Positions 16,005 through 24,544 of a DNA stretch of 64,000 bases are shown here, in pieces. Origin of the DNA: Streptomyces varsoviensis (lineage in GTDB: Bacteria; Actinomycetota; Actinomycetes; Streptomycetales; Streptomycetaceae); the NCBI RefSeq assembly GCF_000718635.1, contig NZ_JOBF01000002.1, forward strand, positions 62,001 through 126,000, given 5' to 3'. The notes under the pieces are model-generated. The model saw nothing but the letters and a program-made list of their open reading frames with translations. It was not told the DNA's origin and searched no databases. A program made the translations under genes and the position numbers. Within the stretch, counting starts at the first letter, position 1. The number at the start of each line of letters is the position of its first letter.

Positions 16005-16514
16005 ATGTCCCAGGAACCCGCGACCGACTACGTCGACGGCGTCGTCGACGTCCTCACGCAGGTGCACACCCCCGCGGAGCTGGAGGCCAAGGCGCTCGCC
16101 TACCGCCTGCGCCGCATCGCCCACCGGCTGGAGACCGACGTCAAGCGGGAACTCGCTCCGCACGGCATCGAGTTGTGGGCGCTGGAGCTGCTGGCCTGCC
16201 TGCTCCGCGCGCCGGAGCACCGGCTGACGGCCAGTCAGCTCGCGACCGCGATGCAGCTCACCTCCGGAGCCGTCACCAACCGGGTGGCGAAACTGGAGGT
16301 CAAAGGGTGGGTCGTCCGCGACTTCACGCCGCACGACCGGCGCTCCGTCACGGTCGCCCTCACCCCGGAGGGGGCCGAACGCGCCTACGACGTCTTCGCC
16401 GTCAAGACGGAGGCCGAACTGAACCTCTTCGCCTCGCTCTCCGCGGAGGACCAGCACCGGCTCAACGGCTATCTGCGCACCGTGCTGCTCGCCTTGGGGG
16501 ACCGGGAGACGTGA
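16005..16514 (+). CDS. MarR-family transcriptional regulator
   Basis: 169-residue winged-helix regulator. Seen: helix-turn-helix region LTASQLATAMQLTSGAVTNRVAKLE and wing WVVRDFTPHDRRSVTVALTPEG, flanked by dimerisation helices. MarR proteins usually repress a divergent operon and release on binding a small aromatic compound; here the divergent operon encodes a membrane protein and an aromatic flavin monooxygenase. The ATG at 16005 has a GAAAGG site at six bases. Confidence 0.85.
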   Translation: MSQEPATDYVDGVVDVLTQVHTPAELEAKALAYRLRRIAHRLETDVKRELAPHGIELWALELLACLLRAPEHRLTASQLATAMQLTSGAVTNRVAKLEVKGWVVRDFTPHDRRSVTVALTPEGAERAYDVFAVKTEAELNLFASLSAEDQHRLNGYLRTVLLALGDRET

Positions 16515-16671
16515 GGTGTGAGCCGTGAGACGGGGCTCGCATCGGTGGCGTGGCCCGGATCGGCGGCGGCGCCCGCTCGGCCATGGTTTCGGCCATAGAT
16601 CGCGACACTGACTCTTATCGCTGACAGCTCTTGGACGCTATAGCCCCAGGCGATGCATGGTGAATCCCGTC

Positions 16672-16693
16672 GGCCGGCCCACCAGGGCCGGCC
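16672..16693. promoter_or_regulatory. 9-bp-stem leader hairpin before the cyanate operon
   Basis: GGCCGGCCC (16672-16680), loop ACCA, GGGCCGGCC (16685-16693): perfect complement, placed 10 bases before the ribosome-binding site GGGAG of the carbonic anhydrase gene. It may block ribosome entry or attenuate. Upstream, TTGGACGCTATAGCC near 16631 may be part of the promoter. Confidence 0.5.
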
Positions 16694-16713
16694 AGCACCG
16701 AAGGGAGTGATCG

Positions 16714-17355
16714 ATGCCGGCCCTCGCCGAGGGCGTCGCCCGATTCCGGCGGGACGTCTTCCCGGCCAAGGCGGAGCTCTACGCCCGTCTGGCCACCCAC
16801 CACGACCCGCACGCCCTCTTCATCGGCTGCTCCGACGCGCGCGTCGTACCCGAACTGCTCACCGGAGCCGAACCGGGCGACCTGTTCGTCATCCGCACCG
16901 CCGGAAACCTCGTGCCCGCCCACGGCCTCGCGGCCGACGGGGTGGCGGCGAGCATCGAGTACGCCGTCGCCGTGCTGGGCGTGCGGTCCATCGTCGTCTG
17001 CGGCCACTCCGCGTGCGGCGCGATGACCGCGCTGGCCGAGGGCCACGACCTCGGCGGCGCCCCGGCCGTCGCCGCCTGGCTGCGGCACGCGGACGCCTCC
17101 CGCGCCCGCGCCGCCAATGACGGCGGCGTCCCCGCCCTGGTGCGCGAGAACGTCCGCGCCCAACTGGCGAACCTGGCCACCCACCCCTCCGTCGCCCGCG
17201 CCCTGGCGGCGGGCGAGGTGGCGCTGCACGGCTGGGTCTTCGACATCGCCGCCGGCCGGGTCGAGGACCTGACCGGCGCCGACGACGGCGAAGGCCCGGC
17301 CACGCCCCAGCCCCGTCGAGCAGACCGCCGCCCCACCCCGCACCCCGGGCCGTGA
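16714..17355 (+). CDS. Beta-class carbonic anhydrase (CynT-like)
   Basis: 213-residue zinc enzyme interconverting CO2 and bicarbonate. Zinc ligands are visible: Cys39-Asp41-Arg43 in GCSDARVV and His98/Cys101 in CGHSACGAM. The last 20 residues are a Pro/Arg-rich tail. It precedes cynS by 36 bases. In E. coli the cynTS pair works the same way: cyanase consumes bicarbonate and releases CO2, and the anhydrase restores bicarbonate. ATG 16714 has GGGAG at seven bases. Confidence 0.9.
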   Translation: MPALAEGVARFRRDVFPAKAELYARLATHHDPHALFIGCSDARVVPELLTGAEPGDLFVIRTAGNLVPAHGLAADGVAASIEYAVAVLGVRSIVVCGHSACGAMTALAEGHDLGGAPAVAAWLRHADASRARAANDGGVPALVRENVRAQLANLATHPSVARALAAGEVALHGWVFDIAAGRVEDLTGADDGEGPATPQPRRADRRPTPHPGP

Positions 17356-17391
17356 AGCGGCCCAGGCCCCCTGAGAAAGGACGTACCGATC

Positions 17392-17862
17392 ATGGTGCAC
17401 GCCCAGTTCGACCCGAGCGCCCGCGAGGCCCTGGCCATCGCCGCCGTCGATGCCAAGACCCGTAAAGACCTCTCCTGGCAGGAGATCGCCGACGCCGCCG
17501 GGCTGTCGGTGGCCTTCACCACCGCCGCCGTCCTCGGCCAGCACCCGCTGCCCGAGGAGTCCGCGAAGGCGGTCGCCGAACTGCTGGGGCTGGACGAGGA
17601 CGCGGCGCTGCTGCTCCAGACCGTCCCGACCCGCGGTTCGATACCCGGCGGGGTTCCCACCGACCCGACCATCTACCGCTTCTACGAGATGATCCAGGTC
17701 TACGGCACGACCCTCAAGGCGCTGATCCACGAGCAGTTCGGCGACGGCATCATCTCCGCGATCAACTTCAAGCTGGACGTGAAGAAGGTCGCCGACCCCG
17801 AGGGCGGCGAGCGCGCCGTCATCACCCTGGACGGCAAGTACCTGCCGACCAAGCCCTTCTGA
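17392..17862 (+). CDS. cynS: Cyanate hydratase (cyanase)
   Basis: 156 residues, the standard cyanase length. Decamer-forming enzyme splitting cyanate with bicarbonate into ammonia and CO2. Catalytic residues fall at the same numbers as in E. coli: Arg96 and Glu99 in IYRFYEMIQ and Ser122 in GIISAIN. The N-terminal five-helix domain carries [28 protein letters not shown] precedes the ATG. Middle gene of the carbonic anhydrase-cyanase-deaminase run. Confidence 0.96.
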   Translation: MVHAQFDPSAREALAIAAVDAKTRKDLSWQEIADAAGLSVAFTTAAVLGQHPLPEESAKAVAELLGLDEDAALLLQTVPTRGSIPGGVPTDPTIYRFYEMIQVYGTTLKALIHEQFGDGIISAINFKLDVKKVADPEGGERAVITLDGKYLPTKPF

Positions 17863-17977
17863 CCAGACGTCGGGGTCCCGCGGCCGGAGGAACGGCGGCC
17901 CGGCCCCGTACGCGCGTATCCCCGCCTCCACCCCCACACACCCGCCCCTCGCCCCTCGTCGTCCCCGGAGGACTTCC

Positions 17978-18475
17978 ATGGACTTCGCTCAGCGCACCAT
18001 CGACCTCGCCCGCCAGAACGTCGCCGAGGGCGGCCGGCCCTTCGCGACCGTCATCGTCAAGGACGGCGAGATCCTCGCCGAGAGCCCGAACCTGGTCGCC
18101 CAGACCAGCGACCCCACCGCCCACGCCGAGATCCTCGCCATCCGCGCGGCGTGTACGCAACTGGGCACCGAGCACCTGACCGGCGCCACCGTCTACGTGC
18201 TGGCCCACCCCTGCCCCATGTGCCTGGGCTCGCTGTACTACTGCTCTCCCGACGAGGTCGTCTTCCTCACCACCCGCGACGCCTACGAGCCCCACTACGT
18301 CGACGACCGCAAGTACTTCGAGCTGAACACGTTCTACGACGAGATCGGGAAGCCCTGGCAGGAGCGCCGGCTGCCCATGCGCCACGAGCCGCGCGACGCG
18401 GCCGTCGACGTATACCGCCTCTGGCAGGAGAAGAACGGCGGCGAACGCCGCGTCACCGGCGCGCCCACCGCCTGA
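17978..18475 (+). CDS. Nucleoside/guanine deaminase (CDA fold)
   Basis: 165-residue zinc deaminase of the Bacillus GuaD type. Seen: His49 and Glu51 in TAHAEILAIR, and Cys79/Cys82 in AHPCPMCLGSLYYC. Likely deaminates guanine or a related base and releases ammonia. It follows cynS by 115 bases on the same strand, giving a nitrogen-release theme, although co-transcription is not proven. GGAGG precedes the ATG. The 3' end overlaps the convergent nSTAND1 gene by 23 bases. Confidence 0.88.
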   Translation: MDFAQRTIDLARQNVAEGGRPFATVIVKDGEILAESPNLVAQTSDPTAHAEILAIRAACTQLGTEHLTGATVYVLAHPCPMCLGSLYYCSPDEVVFLTTRDAYEPHYVDDRKYFELNTFYDEIGKPWQERRLPMRHEPRDAAVDVYRLWQEKNGGERRVTGAPTA

Positions 18476-20348
18476 GCCGCCCGAATTCGGGGTGCTCGGC
18501 CGGGCGCGGGGAGACGAGGTCGACGGCCTCCTCGGCGATCTCGTAGGACAGCGCGGTGTCGCCGGACAGCGTGGCCTCGCGGTACAGCACGGTGTCGCGC
18601 GGCCGCTCCACGGCGGGCCCGGTCCGTACCGCGTCGACCGTGGTGGTCACGGAGACGAGCAGCAGTACGGACAGGAGCGCCACGAGCCCGCGCAGCCGCG
18701 CGGCCTGCCGGCGGGCTCGGGCGCCGCGCGCGATCTCGGCGGCCTCGGCGGCCGAACTGGCCTCCAGGAAAGCCCGTTCGCGGACGCTCGGCCGCGCCCC
18801 GCCGGAGCGGGCGAGGCGGTGGGCCGCCGCGAGGCGGGCGCCCCGGTACAGGGCGCTGTCGTCGCGGCCCAGCTCCTCCCACTCGCGGGCGGCCTCGGCG
18901 AGCCGGCGGCGGGGCCGCAGGTCCGCGCGCTGTTCGTCGAGCCAGGCGCGCAGCCGGGGCCAGCAGTGGATCAGCGCCTCGTGGGCGAGGGCCACCCGGT
19001 CGCGGTCGAGGACCAGTAACCGTGCGCGGGCGGCGCGTTCGAGGACGGTCGCCGTGTCCTGTGGGCCGTCGTCGGGGCAGTACAGCTCCGCGCGCTCGAC
19101 GCCGCCTCCGGAGCGCCCGCCGAGGGCGGCGAGGCGCAGGAAGACGTGCCGGGCGCTCTCGCGCTGCCCGCCGGTCAAGGAGGCGTAGAGGCGCTCCGCG
19201 GCCTGCGCGAGGGCCCCCTCGATGCCGCCGGCCGCCTGGAACGCGGCCAGGGTCAGCGCGTTGCCGCGTCTTCGCCGCCAGGTCTCCAGCAGCGCCTGCG
19301 AGAGCAGGGGTAACGCGCCCGCCTCGCCGCGCGCGTGCGTCAGCACCGTGGCGAGCAGGGCCCCTTCGACGCTGAGCCCGGCGCGCCGTGCCGGGCCCGT
19401 GACGGCGCTCCGCAGTTCGTCCGGGGTCATCGGCGCCACGAAGACCTCGGCGGCGGGCAGCGCCGCGCCCAGCTCGGGATGGCGGGCGCAGCGCCCGTAG
19501 AAGTCCGCCCGCACGCCCAGCACCACGCGGCAGCGGCTGTCCGGCGCGCGAAGGGCGGTGAGCAGGCCGGCGATGAAGGCGGCGCGCTGCGCGCGCGACA
19601 CGCACCGCGTGAAGACCTCCTCGAACTGGTCGATCACCAGGACGACCTCGGCGCCGCCGCCTCCGGCCGCGGTGATCTGGCGTACGGCCCGGTGCAGGCC
19701 GAACCGCCCGTCCGTCAGCTCGTTCCACAGCGGGCCGGGGGTGGTGCGGGCGGCCGTGGCGAGGTGGATCGCGCACTCCTCCCAGGGGCTCGGCCCCGGC
19801 GTGAGGACGACGGCGGTACGCGCCCCCGGTGCGGCCCGCAGCCGCGGCAGCAGCCCGGCGCGCAGAACGGAGGAGGCGCCGGAGCCGGACGGCCCGAACA
19901 GGACCACGAGCCGCTGCCGCCCGAGCCGCGCGGCCAGCTCGTCGACGAGGCGTTCCCGCCCGAAGAACCAGTCGCGGTCGTCGGGCTGGTACGCCGCCGG
20001 GCCGGCGTAGGGCGGTCGCCGCTCGCCCCGCGCGCCGTCCGGCCCGGCGGCCGAGGGGCCGCCGGGCGCGGCGTCGGCGGCCGCGATCTGCGCGGCCGCC
20101 TCGTGCCATCTGCGCTCCCACTCCGGCACGTCGCCCGCGCAGGCGCGGACGTAGGCCAGGGTCACCGTCCGCGAGGGCAGCGACCGGCCCGCGGCGGCGC
20201 TCGACAGCGTCGCTATCGAATAGTGGGCGCGCTCGGACAGTTGCCGGTACGTCGGATTCCCGGCCGTTCGGCGCAGTTGTCGAAGGTCCGCTGCGAATCG
20301 CAGGGCCGGGGAGTCCCCGGCATCCAACGGGCGCTCCTTGCGGGGCAC
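18453..20348 (-). CDS. HTH-nSTAND1 protein without P-loop lysine or WD40 region
   Basis: 631 residues. Order: XRE-like helix-turn-helix (about 15-75, RQLSERAHYSIATLSSAAAGR), linker, nSTAND1 NTPase (about 115-500), one transmembrane helix (about 555-575), then a short tail. The P-loop reads GPSGSGASSVL, with Ala158 where nSTAND1 proteins carry Lys; Walker B VLVIDQFEEVFT is intact. Known relatives continue into WD40 repeats and reach 1,200 or more residues; here the frame stops 60 residues after the helix. Two TTA codons (19311-19313 and 19017-19019) predict bldA control. GTG 20348 has GGAGG at eight bases. A degenerate or signalling-only member is likely. Confidence 0.8.
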   Translation of the reverse strand: MPRKERPLDAGDSPALRFAADLRQLRRTAGNPTYRQLSERAHYSIATLSSAAAGRSLPSRTVTLAYVRACAGDVPEWERRWHEAAAQIAAADAAPGGPSAAGPDGARGERRPPYAGPAAYQPDDRDWFFGRERLVDELAARLGRQRLVVLFGPSGSGASSVLRAGLLPRLRAAPGARTAVVLTPGPSPWEECAIHLATAARTTPGPLWNELTDGRFGLHRAVRQITAAGGGGAEVVLVIDQFEEVFTRCVSRAQRAAFIAGLLTALRAPDSRCRVVLGVRADFYGRCARHPELGAALPAAEVFVAPMTPDELRSAVTGPARRAGLSVEGALLATVLTHARGEAGALPLLSQALLETWRRRRGNALTLAAFQAAGGIEGALAQAAERLYASLTGGQRESARHVFLRLAALGGRSGGGVERAELYCPDDGPQDTATVLERAARARLLVLDRDRVALAHEALIHCWPRLRAWLDEQRADLRPRRRLAEAAREWEELGRDDSALYRGARLAAAHRLARSGGARPSVRERAFLEASSAAEAAEIARGARARRQAARLRGLVALLSVLLLVSVTTTVDAVRTGPAVERPRDTVLYREATLSGDTALSYEIAEEAVDLVSPRPAEHPEFGRLRRWARR

Positions 20349-20442
20349 TGGCGACACCTCCCTCGTTGCCCCGAATTTTTCATCAGGGGGCACTCGGGCA
20401 CCAGCGTTCTCGTTGTTTTCTTAATTCCGAAACCCCTGGCCG

Positions 20443-21969
20443 TCAGGCCAGTTGGCCGCCCCACAGGACGGTCTCGACCTTCTGCGTTCCCGGGTCCCAG
20501 TACCAATGGGAGAGCTCCCCGTCGGCGGCCTTGGAGAAGATGTGCTGCTGGTCGTACGGGGTGAAGGCGTAGGACGCCGGATCGGCGTGGCATTCGCCGC
20601 CCCAGTCCGCGTACGCGACGCCGCCCTGCGGGGTCCACCACCAGTGCGCCAAAGTGTTCTGGGGGGTCCGCGCGAACACGTGCTGCTGGTCGTGCCAGAC
20701 GAAACCGGAGGGATTGCCGACGAACTTCTGCGGCCCCCAGCTCACCGTCTCCACGCGCTGCGTACCCGGGTCCCAGAACCAATGGAACAGCGTGTCATCC
20801 GCCGCCCGCCCGAAAATGTGCTGCTGGTTGTAGGGCGGGAACACATAGCTCACCGGATCGCTGAAGCACTGACCGCCCCAGTCCGCGTACGCGACGCCGC
20901 CCTGCGGCGTCCACCACCAGTGCGCCAGGGTGTTCTGCGGGGACCGCGCGAACACATGCTGCTGATCGACCCAGGCGAACCCCGAGGGGTTCCCGACGAA
21001 CCCCTGACGGCCCCATTCGACTCGCTCCACCCGCTGCGTCGCCGGGTCCCAGTACCAGTGGAACAGCGAGTTGTTGGCGCCCTTCGCGAAGATGTGCTGC
21101 TGGTCGTACATTCCCCATACATACGTCGCCGGATCGCTGTAGCACTCGCCGGCCCAGTCCGCGTACGCGACGCCGCCCTGCGGCGTCCACCACCAGTGCG
21201 CCAGCGTATTGTCCGGGCTCCGGCCGAACGCGTGCTGCTGGTCGTGCCAGACGAACCCGTTCGGCTTGCCCACGAGCTTCTGCGGGCCCCACGTCACCAA
21301 ATTGACCCCGGAATCCGGCGCCCAGTACCAGTGCGACAGCGTATTGTCCGGCGCCCGCCCGAACGCGTGCTGCTGATTGCCCCATTCATACGCCCACGAC
21401 CCGGGCACCGTCGTCACCGGCGGCTGCGGGTGATTGAGCCGCGCGGCCTCGTCGATGAGCGCGCGGGCCTTGGCCGCGGACTGGTCATAGCGGTCCGGAA
21501 ACGCCGACCGCTGTACGCCCTGCGCGACTTGGCCCGCGCTCCAGCCCGGATTGTTCCGGTCGACGCCGATGGCGCGGGTGAAGAAGGAATTCGAGGCGTA
21601 CGCCACGTTCATGCACTGCTCGCGCGTGCCCCAGCCCTGGCTCGGCCGCTGCTGGAACACGCCGACCGAGTCGCGGTCACCGCAGCCGAGGTTGTTCATG
21701 TGCGACTCGACCCAGCCCGCCTCGAAACCGGCGAGCATGACCTTGTCGTTCACGCCCAGATCGCTGCCGACCTTGTAGACGGTCTTGATGACCTCGACAT
21801 CGTGATTGGGCGGCACCGCGCAGGCTATGCGCGGGCCGAGCTCCGGCGCGGGCACGTGGTCGCCCGGCGGCGGCTTGCGAGTGCCCGCGTGCGCGATCGA
21901 CGGCGCCCCGAGCGCCCACGCGCCGGCGGCGAGCCCGCCGAGCTGGAGGACGTTGCGTCTGGTGACCAT
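20443..21969 (-). CDS. Tat-exported lysozyme-like protein with seven aromatic repeats
   Basis: 508-residue secreted protein. Twin-arginine signal: TRRNVLQLGGLAAGAWALG with AHA cleavage near residue 28. Residues about 45-160 resemble the lysozyme-like domain of actinobacterial cell-wall proteins (MLAGFEAGWVESHMNNLGC, SVGVFQQRPSQGWG; Glu in GWVES could be catalytic). Residues about 190-505 hold seven repeats of about 47 residues, each with QQH(I/V/A)F, NTL.HW.W and a WG/WGG end, similar to DUF346/PLL-lectin-like beta-propeller blades. Odd and even repeats alternate between an HWWWTPQGGVAYADW and an HWYWDPGTQ.VE form, so the array grew by duplicating pairs. Probably binds wall or sugar polymers. 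Confidence 0.78.
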   Translation of the reverse strand: MVTRRNVLQLGGLAAGAWALGAPSIAHAGTRKPPPGDHVPAPELGPRIACAVPPNHDVEVIKTVYKVGSDLGVNDKVMLAGFEAGWVESHMNNLGCGDRDSVGVFQQRPSQGWGTREQCMNVAYASNSFFTRAIGVDRNNPGWSAGQVAQGVQRSAFPDRYDQSAAKARALIDEAARLNHPQPPVTTVPGSWAYEWGNQQHAFGRAPDNTLSHWYWAPDSGVNLVTWGPQKLVGKPNGFVWHDQQHAFGRSPDNTLAHWWWTPQGGVAYADWAGECYSDPATYVWGMYDQQHIFAKGANNSLFHWYWDPATQRVERVEWGRQGFVGNPSGFAWVDQQHVFARSPQNTLAHWWWTPQGGVAYADWGGQCFSDPVSYVFPPYNQQHIFGRAADDTLFHWFWDPGTQRVETVSWGPQKFVGNPSGFVWHDQQHVFARTPQNTLAHWWWTPQGGVAYADWGGECHADPASYAFTPYDQQHIFSKAADGELSHWYWDPGTQKVETVLWGGQLA

Positions 21970-22132
21970 GGGGAGTTCCTGCCTCTCGTGATGACGGCGA
22001 CGGCCACGCCGGCGAGGGCGGGCCGCGCCGGTGAAAGACGGTCGCGCCGGTGACGGTTTCGAGTCCGCGCCGATGGCGGCCCTTCGGTTGGGTGATCGCT
22101 CAGCCGGCTGCCCCTTGCTTAGCAAAGGCGCG

Positions 22133-22178
22133 TTGTTCGTTGTCGGTGATCAGCACCGAACAATCAAGATCCGAACAA
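22133..22178. promoter_or_regulatory. TTGTTCG/CGAACAA cluster upstream of the Tat-exported protein
   Basis: TTGTTCG at 22133-22139 and CGAACAA at 22157-22163 and 22172-22178 form an inverted pair plus a direct repeat, with a smaller CGGTG-ATCAG-CACCG dyad inside. The site is about 165 bases upstream of the 21969 start on the minus strand and beside the amidohydrolase relic. It may be an operator for the secreted protein; the regulator is unknown. Confidence 0.4.
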
Positions 22179-22185
22179 CGCGGCG

Positions 22186-22527
22186 CGCACCGGGCGCTCG
22201 GCGCGCTCGAAGGCGCCCGGCGCGCCGGCTCGCGGGCGACGGTCGAGGCGTATCCGTACGGCGCCGGCAGCACCGCCATCGGCGCCGTCTTCCTCGACGA
22301 CGCCGCGCCGGCGGCCCGGACGAAGGGCCGCCTCGGCATCGGCGCGGACGCCGACATCGTCCTCCTCGACCCCGCGGCCATCACCGATGCCGCCACCTAC
22401 ACCGACCCCACCACCGGCCCCTCCGCGGGCGTCCGGTACCTGCTTGGGCGGGGAGCCGGTGATCAGCGGGGGCGAACTGTTGCCCGACGCGCTCCCGGGG
22501 CGCCCGCTGCGCGGCGAGCCGCGGTGA
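22186..22527 (+). pseudogene. Remnant of N-acyl-D-amino-acid deacylase/amidohydrolase
   Basis: A decayed C-terminal piece. One frame gives EAYPYGAGSTAIGAVFLDD, then a jump to GRLGIGADADIVLLDPAAIT and AGVRYLL, all typical of the amidohydrolase barrel end. After about 22446 the family sequence continues in a different frame as GEPVISGGELLPDALPGRPL to a TGA at 22525. So there is at least one frameshift and a large internal deletion. The N-terminal metal-site part is gone. Non-functional. Confidence 0.8.
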
Positions 22528-22755
22528 CGGCGGGTCAGCCGTCAGGAGCGGGGCGGTGGGGCACGGCGGCGGCCGGTGGTCGAAGCCGGTAGCAGACGGC
22601 CGCCGGCCGTATGGATCACGAGCGTCGCCGACAGTCGATAGGGGAAATCCGCACGGGCGCGGGAGGAAGTCTCGATACCGCCCGCCACCCGCCGCGCCCT
22701 AGCGTCGGGGCGGCCGGGAAATCTCCGGAGCGCCCAGGACCCGGCAGGAGCGAAG

Positions 22756-23292
22756 GTGGCAGACCAACCCGCCCGACTGGCCCCGACACAACGGCTGTTC
22801 CGCGACGCGATGGCGACGCTCTCCGCCGGCGTCAGCGTCGTCACCACCGACGGCCCCGGCGGCCGCGCCGGACTCACCGTGAGCGCGGTGTGCTCCGTCA
22901 CGGACACCCCGCCCACCCTGCTCGTCTGCGTCAACCGGTCGAGCCGCAGCCACGGCGTCTTCCGCGCCAATGAACAGGTCTGCGTCAACGTGCTCGGCAC
23001 GGGCCATGAGGACGTCGCCCTGGCCTTCGCCGGCCGCGTGTCGGCGGAGGAACGGTTCGCCGTGACCCGCGACGCGTGGGACGGCTCGTACGGCGCTCCG
23101 GTGCTGCGCGGCGCCGCGGCGTCGGTGCTGGGCCGCGTCGCGGGAGCGGTGGAACGCGGCTCGCACACCGTGATGTTCGTCGAGGTGGACCACGCCGTCC
23201 TCGGCGGGGAGGGCGAGGGCGGCCTCGTCTATCACCGGCGCCGGTTCCACCCCGTCCCCGCGCCGCCCTCGGCCAGGGAGCGGCGGCGGTAG
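22756..23292 (+). CDS. Flavin reductase of a two-component monooxygenase (HpaC-like)
   Basis: 178-residue FMN-binding split-barrel reductase. Seen: MATLSAGVSVVTTDGPGGRAGLTVSAVCSVTDTPP split over the flavin site, and VNRSSRSHGVFRANEQVCVNVL. It supplies reduced flavin to a separate oxygenase; the natural partner is the acyl-CoA-dehydrogenase-fold monooxygenase at 27170. The GTG start at 22756 has AGGAG at six bases. Its last 61 bases overlap the convergent AraC-type regulator gene. Confidence 0.87.
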   Translation: MADQPARLAPTQRLFRDAMATLSAGVSVVTTDGPGGRAGLTVSAVCSVTDTPPTLLVCVNRSSRSHGVFRANEQVCVNVLGTGHEDVALAFAGRVSAEERFAVTRDAWDGSYGAPVLRGAAASVLGRVAGAVERGSHTVMFVEVDHAVLGGEGEGGLVYHRRRFHPVPAPPSARERRR

Positions 23293-24260
23293 TCGCGGGG
23301 CGTCTGCCCGTAGACGGACTTGAAGAGGCGGCTGAAGTGCCGGCCGTCGAGCAGCCCCCACCGGGCGGCGACCCTGCTGATCGGCTGGTCCGCCGCGGCC
23401 GGACTGGCCAGTTCGCGGGCGCAGTGCTCCAGGCGGCGGCAGCGGATCCAGCCCGCGACCGTCAGCCCCTCGGCGGCGAACAGTTTGAACAGGTAGCGGC
23501 GGGAGACCCCGTGGGCCGCGGCGATCGCGTCCGGCGTCAGATCCGGATGCGCCAGCCGCGCCTCGATATACGCCCTGATGCGTGCGAACATCGCGTTCTG
23601 CGGCACGGGCCGCTCCCGGGCCGCCAGCCGTTCCCAGGCCAGCGCCGTCACCAGCGACACGGCACCGTCCGTCAGACTCGTCACCGCCGCCTCGGAGCAC
23701 GCCGCGCTCTGCCGGCTCAGCGACCGTACGAACGGCCCCACGACCGCCGCCACCCCGCCGTCCGCGCCGAGCCGGCGCCCCGTGATCGTGCGCATCAGCT
23801 CGGGACGGACCGGCAGCAGGGCGCGCGGCAGCAGCATGAGGACGGTACGGAAGCCGCGGTCGTACGTGAAGGAGTACGGCCGCGTGGTGTCGCACAGGGC
23901 GATGTCGCCCGGCCCCAGCGCCCCGCGCACACCGTCCTGCTCGACCAGGCACGCTCCGGCGATCTGCACGGCCACCTTGTAGTGGCCGCCGTGCCCGCCG
24001 TCGTCCCGTGCGGGCGCGGGTTCGACCCGCCGGACGGTCTGGGGCGCCGCGTCGATCTCGGCGAAGCGCAGCGGGCCCAGCGAGTCGCCGACCGCCCGCG
24101 CGTGGAAAGCGGACCGGTCCGCGCCGCCGGGGCGGCTCTCCAGCGCTCCGAATATCCTCGACACCTCGTGCGCCCAGTAGTCGAAACGCTCCGCCGCGGC
24201 GACGGATTCGGTATTCACGCTCACACGCAATCTGTGCTCCACCTGCCGGGCGCCGTTCAT
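23232..24260 (-). CDS. AraC-family regulator (AraC-binding-like N-terminal domain)
   Basis: 342 residues from the ATG at 24260. The N-terminal part (FDYWAHEVSRIFGALES onward, GDIALCDTTRPYSF) is the sensor typical of regulators of aromatic oxygenases (NphR/FeaR-like). The C-terminal DNA-binding domain has IRAYIEARLAHPDLTPDAIA, VSRRYLFKLFAAEG and GRHFSRLFKSVYGQTP. The start is uncertain: a GTG about 40 bases downstream begins at SVNTESVAAAERF and is plausible. It overlaps the flavin reductase gene tail to tail and is divergent from the two-component genes, so it probably controls this monooxygenase locus. Confidence 0.85.
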   Translation of the reverse strand: MNGARQVEHRLRVSVNTESVAAAERFDYWAHEVSRIFGALESRPGGADRSAFHARAVGDSLGPLRFAEIDAAPQTVRRVEPAPARDDGGHGGHYKVAVQIAGACLVEQDGVRGALGPGDIALCDTTRPYSFTYDRGFRTVLMLLPRALLPVRPELMRTITGRRLGADGGVAAVVGPFVRSLSRQSAACSEAAVTSLTDGAVSLVTALAWERLAARERPVPQNAMFARIRAYIEARLAHPDLTPDAIAAAHGVSRRYLFKLFAAEGLTVAGWIRCRRLEHCARELASPAAADQPISRVAARWGLLDGRHFSRLFKSVYGQTPRDYRRRSLAEGGAGTGWNRRR

Positions 24261-24359
24261 GTCACGAGGGCGTGCGGAAAGCCGCAGCGCGTTGGTCAAT
24301 GTTTCATCCGGGATCAGTCCGCGTAAAGGCCCTGCTGCGGCACCGGGCCGTCAAGAGAA

Positions 24360-24387
24360 GTGCACGGGCTGGTGGTTGGCCGTGCAC
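24360..24387. promoter_or_regulatory. 8-bp perfect dyad between AraC and response-regulator genes
   Basis: GTGCACGG (24360-24367) and CCGTGCAC (24380-24387) are exact complements separated by 12 bases, in the divergent gap between the AraC-type gene (start 24260) and the response regulator (start 24545). A good candidate binding site for either regulator. Confidence 0.5.
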
Positions 24388-24544
24388 CGCGCCGCACATC
24401 GCGCGCGTGGCCGCCGCCTAGCGTCGGAGCCGCCGCCGCGCCGCGGAACGCGCCCCTCCGCTCGGCGTTCGCTGGAGGCGGGGCACCGGGCACGGGGCCC
24501 AGGACACAGGACACAGGACAGTGGGCGCCCGGAAGCGAGGAACG

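Noticed and set aside
18453..20348. nSTAND1 gene as part of an identifiable phage-defence island
   Set aside because: No second defence gene, nuclease or toxin adjacent, and the P-loop is altered; evidence too thin.
20452..22053. A 533-codon plus-strand frame opposite the repeat protein
   Set aside because: Mirror of the repeats; no signal or domain, whereas the minus strand has a Tat signal and aromatic repeats.
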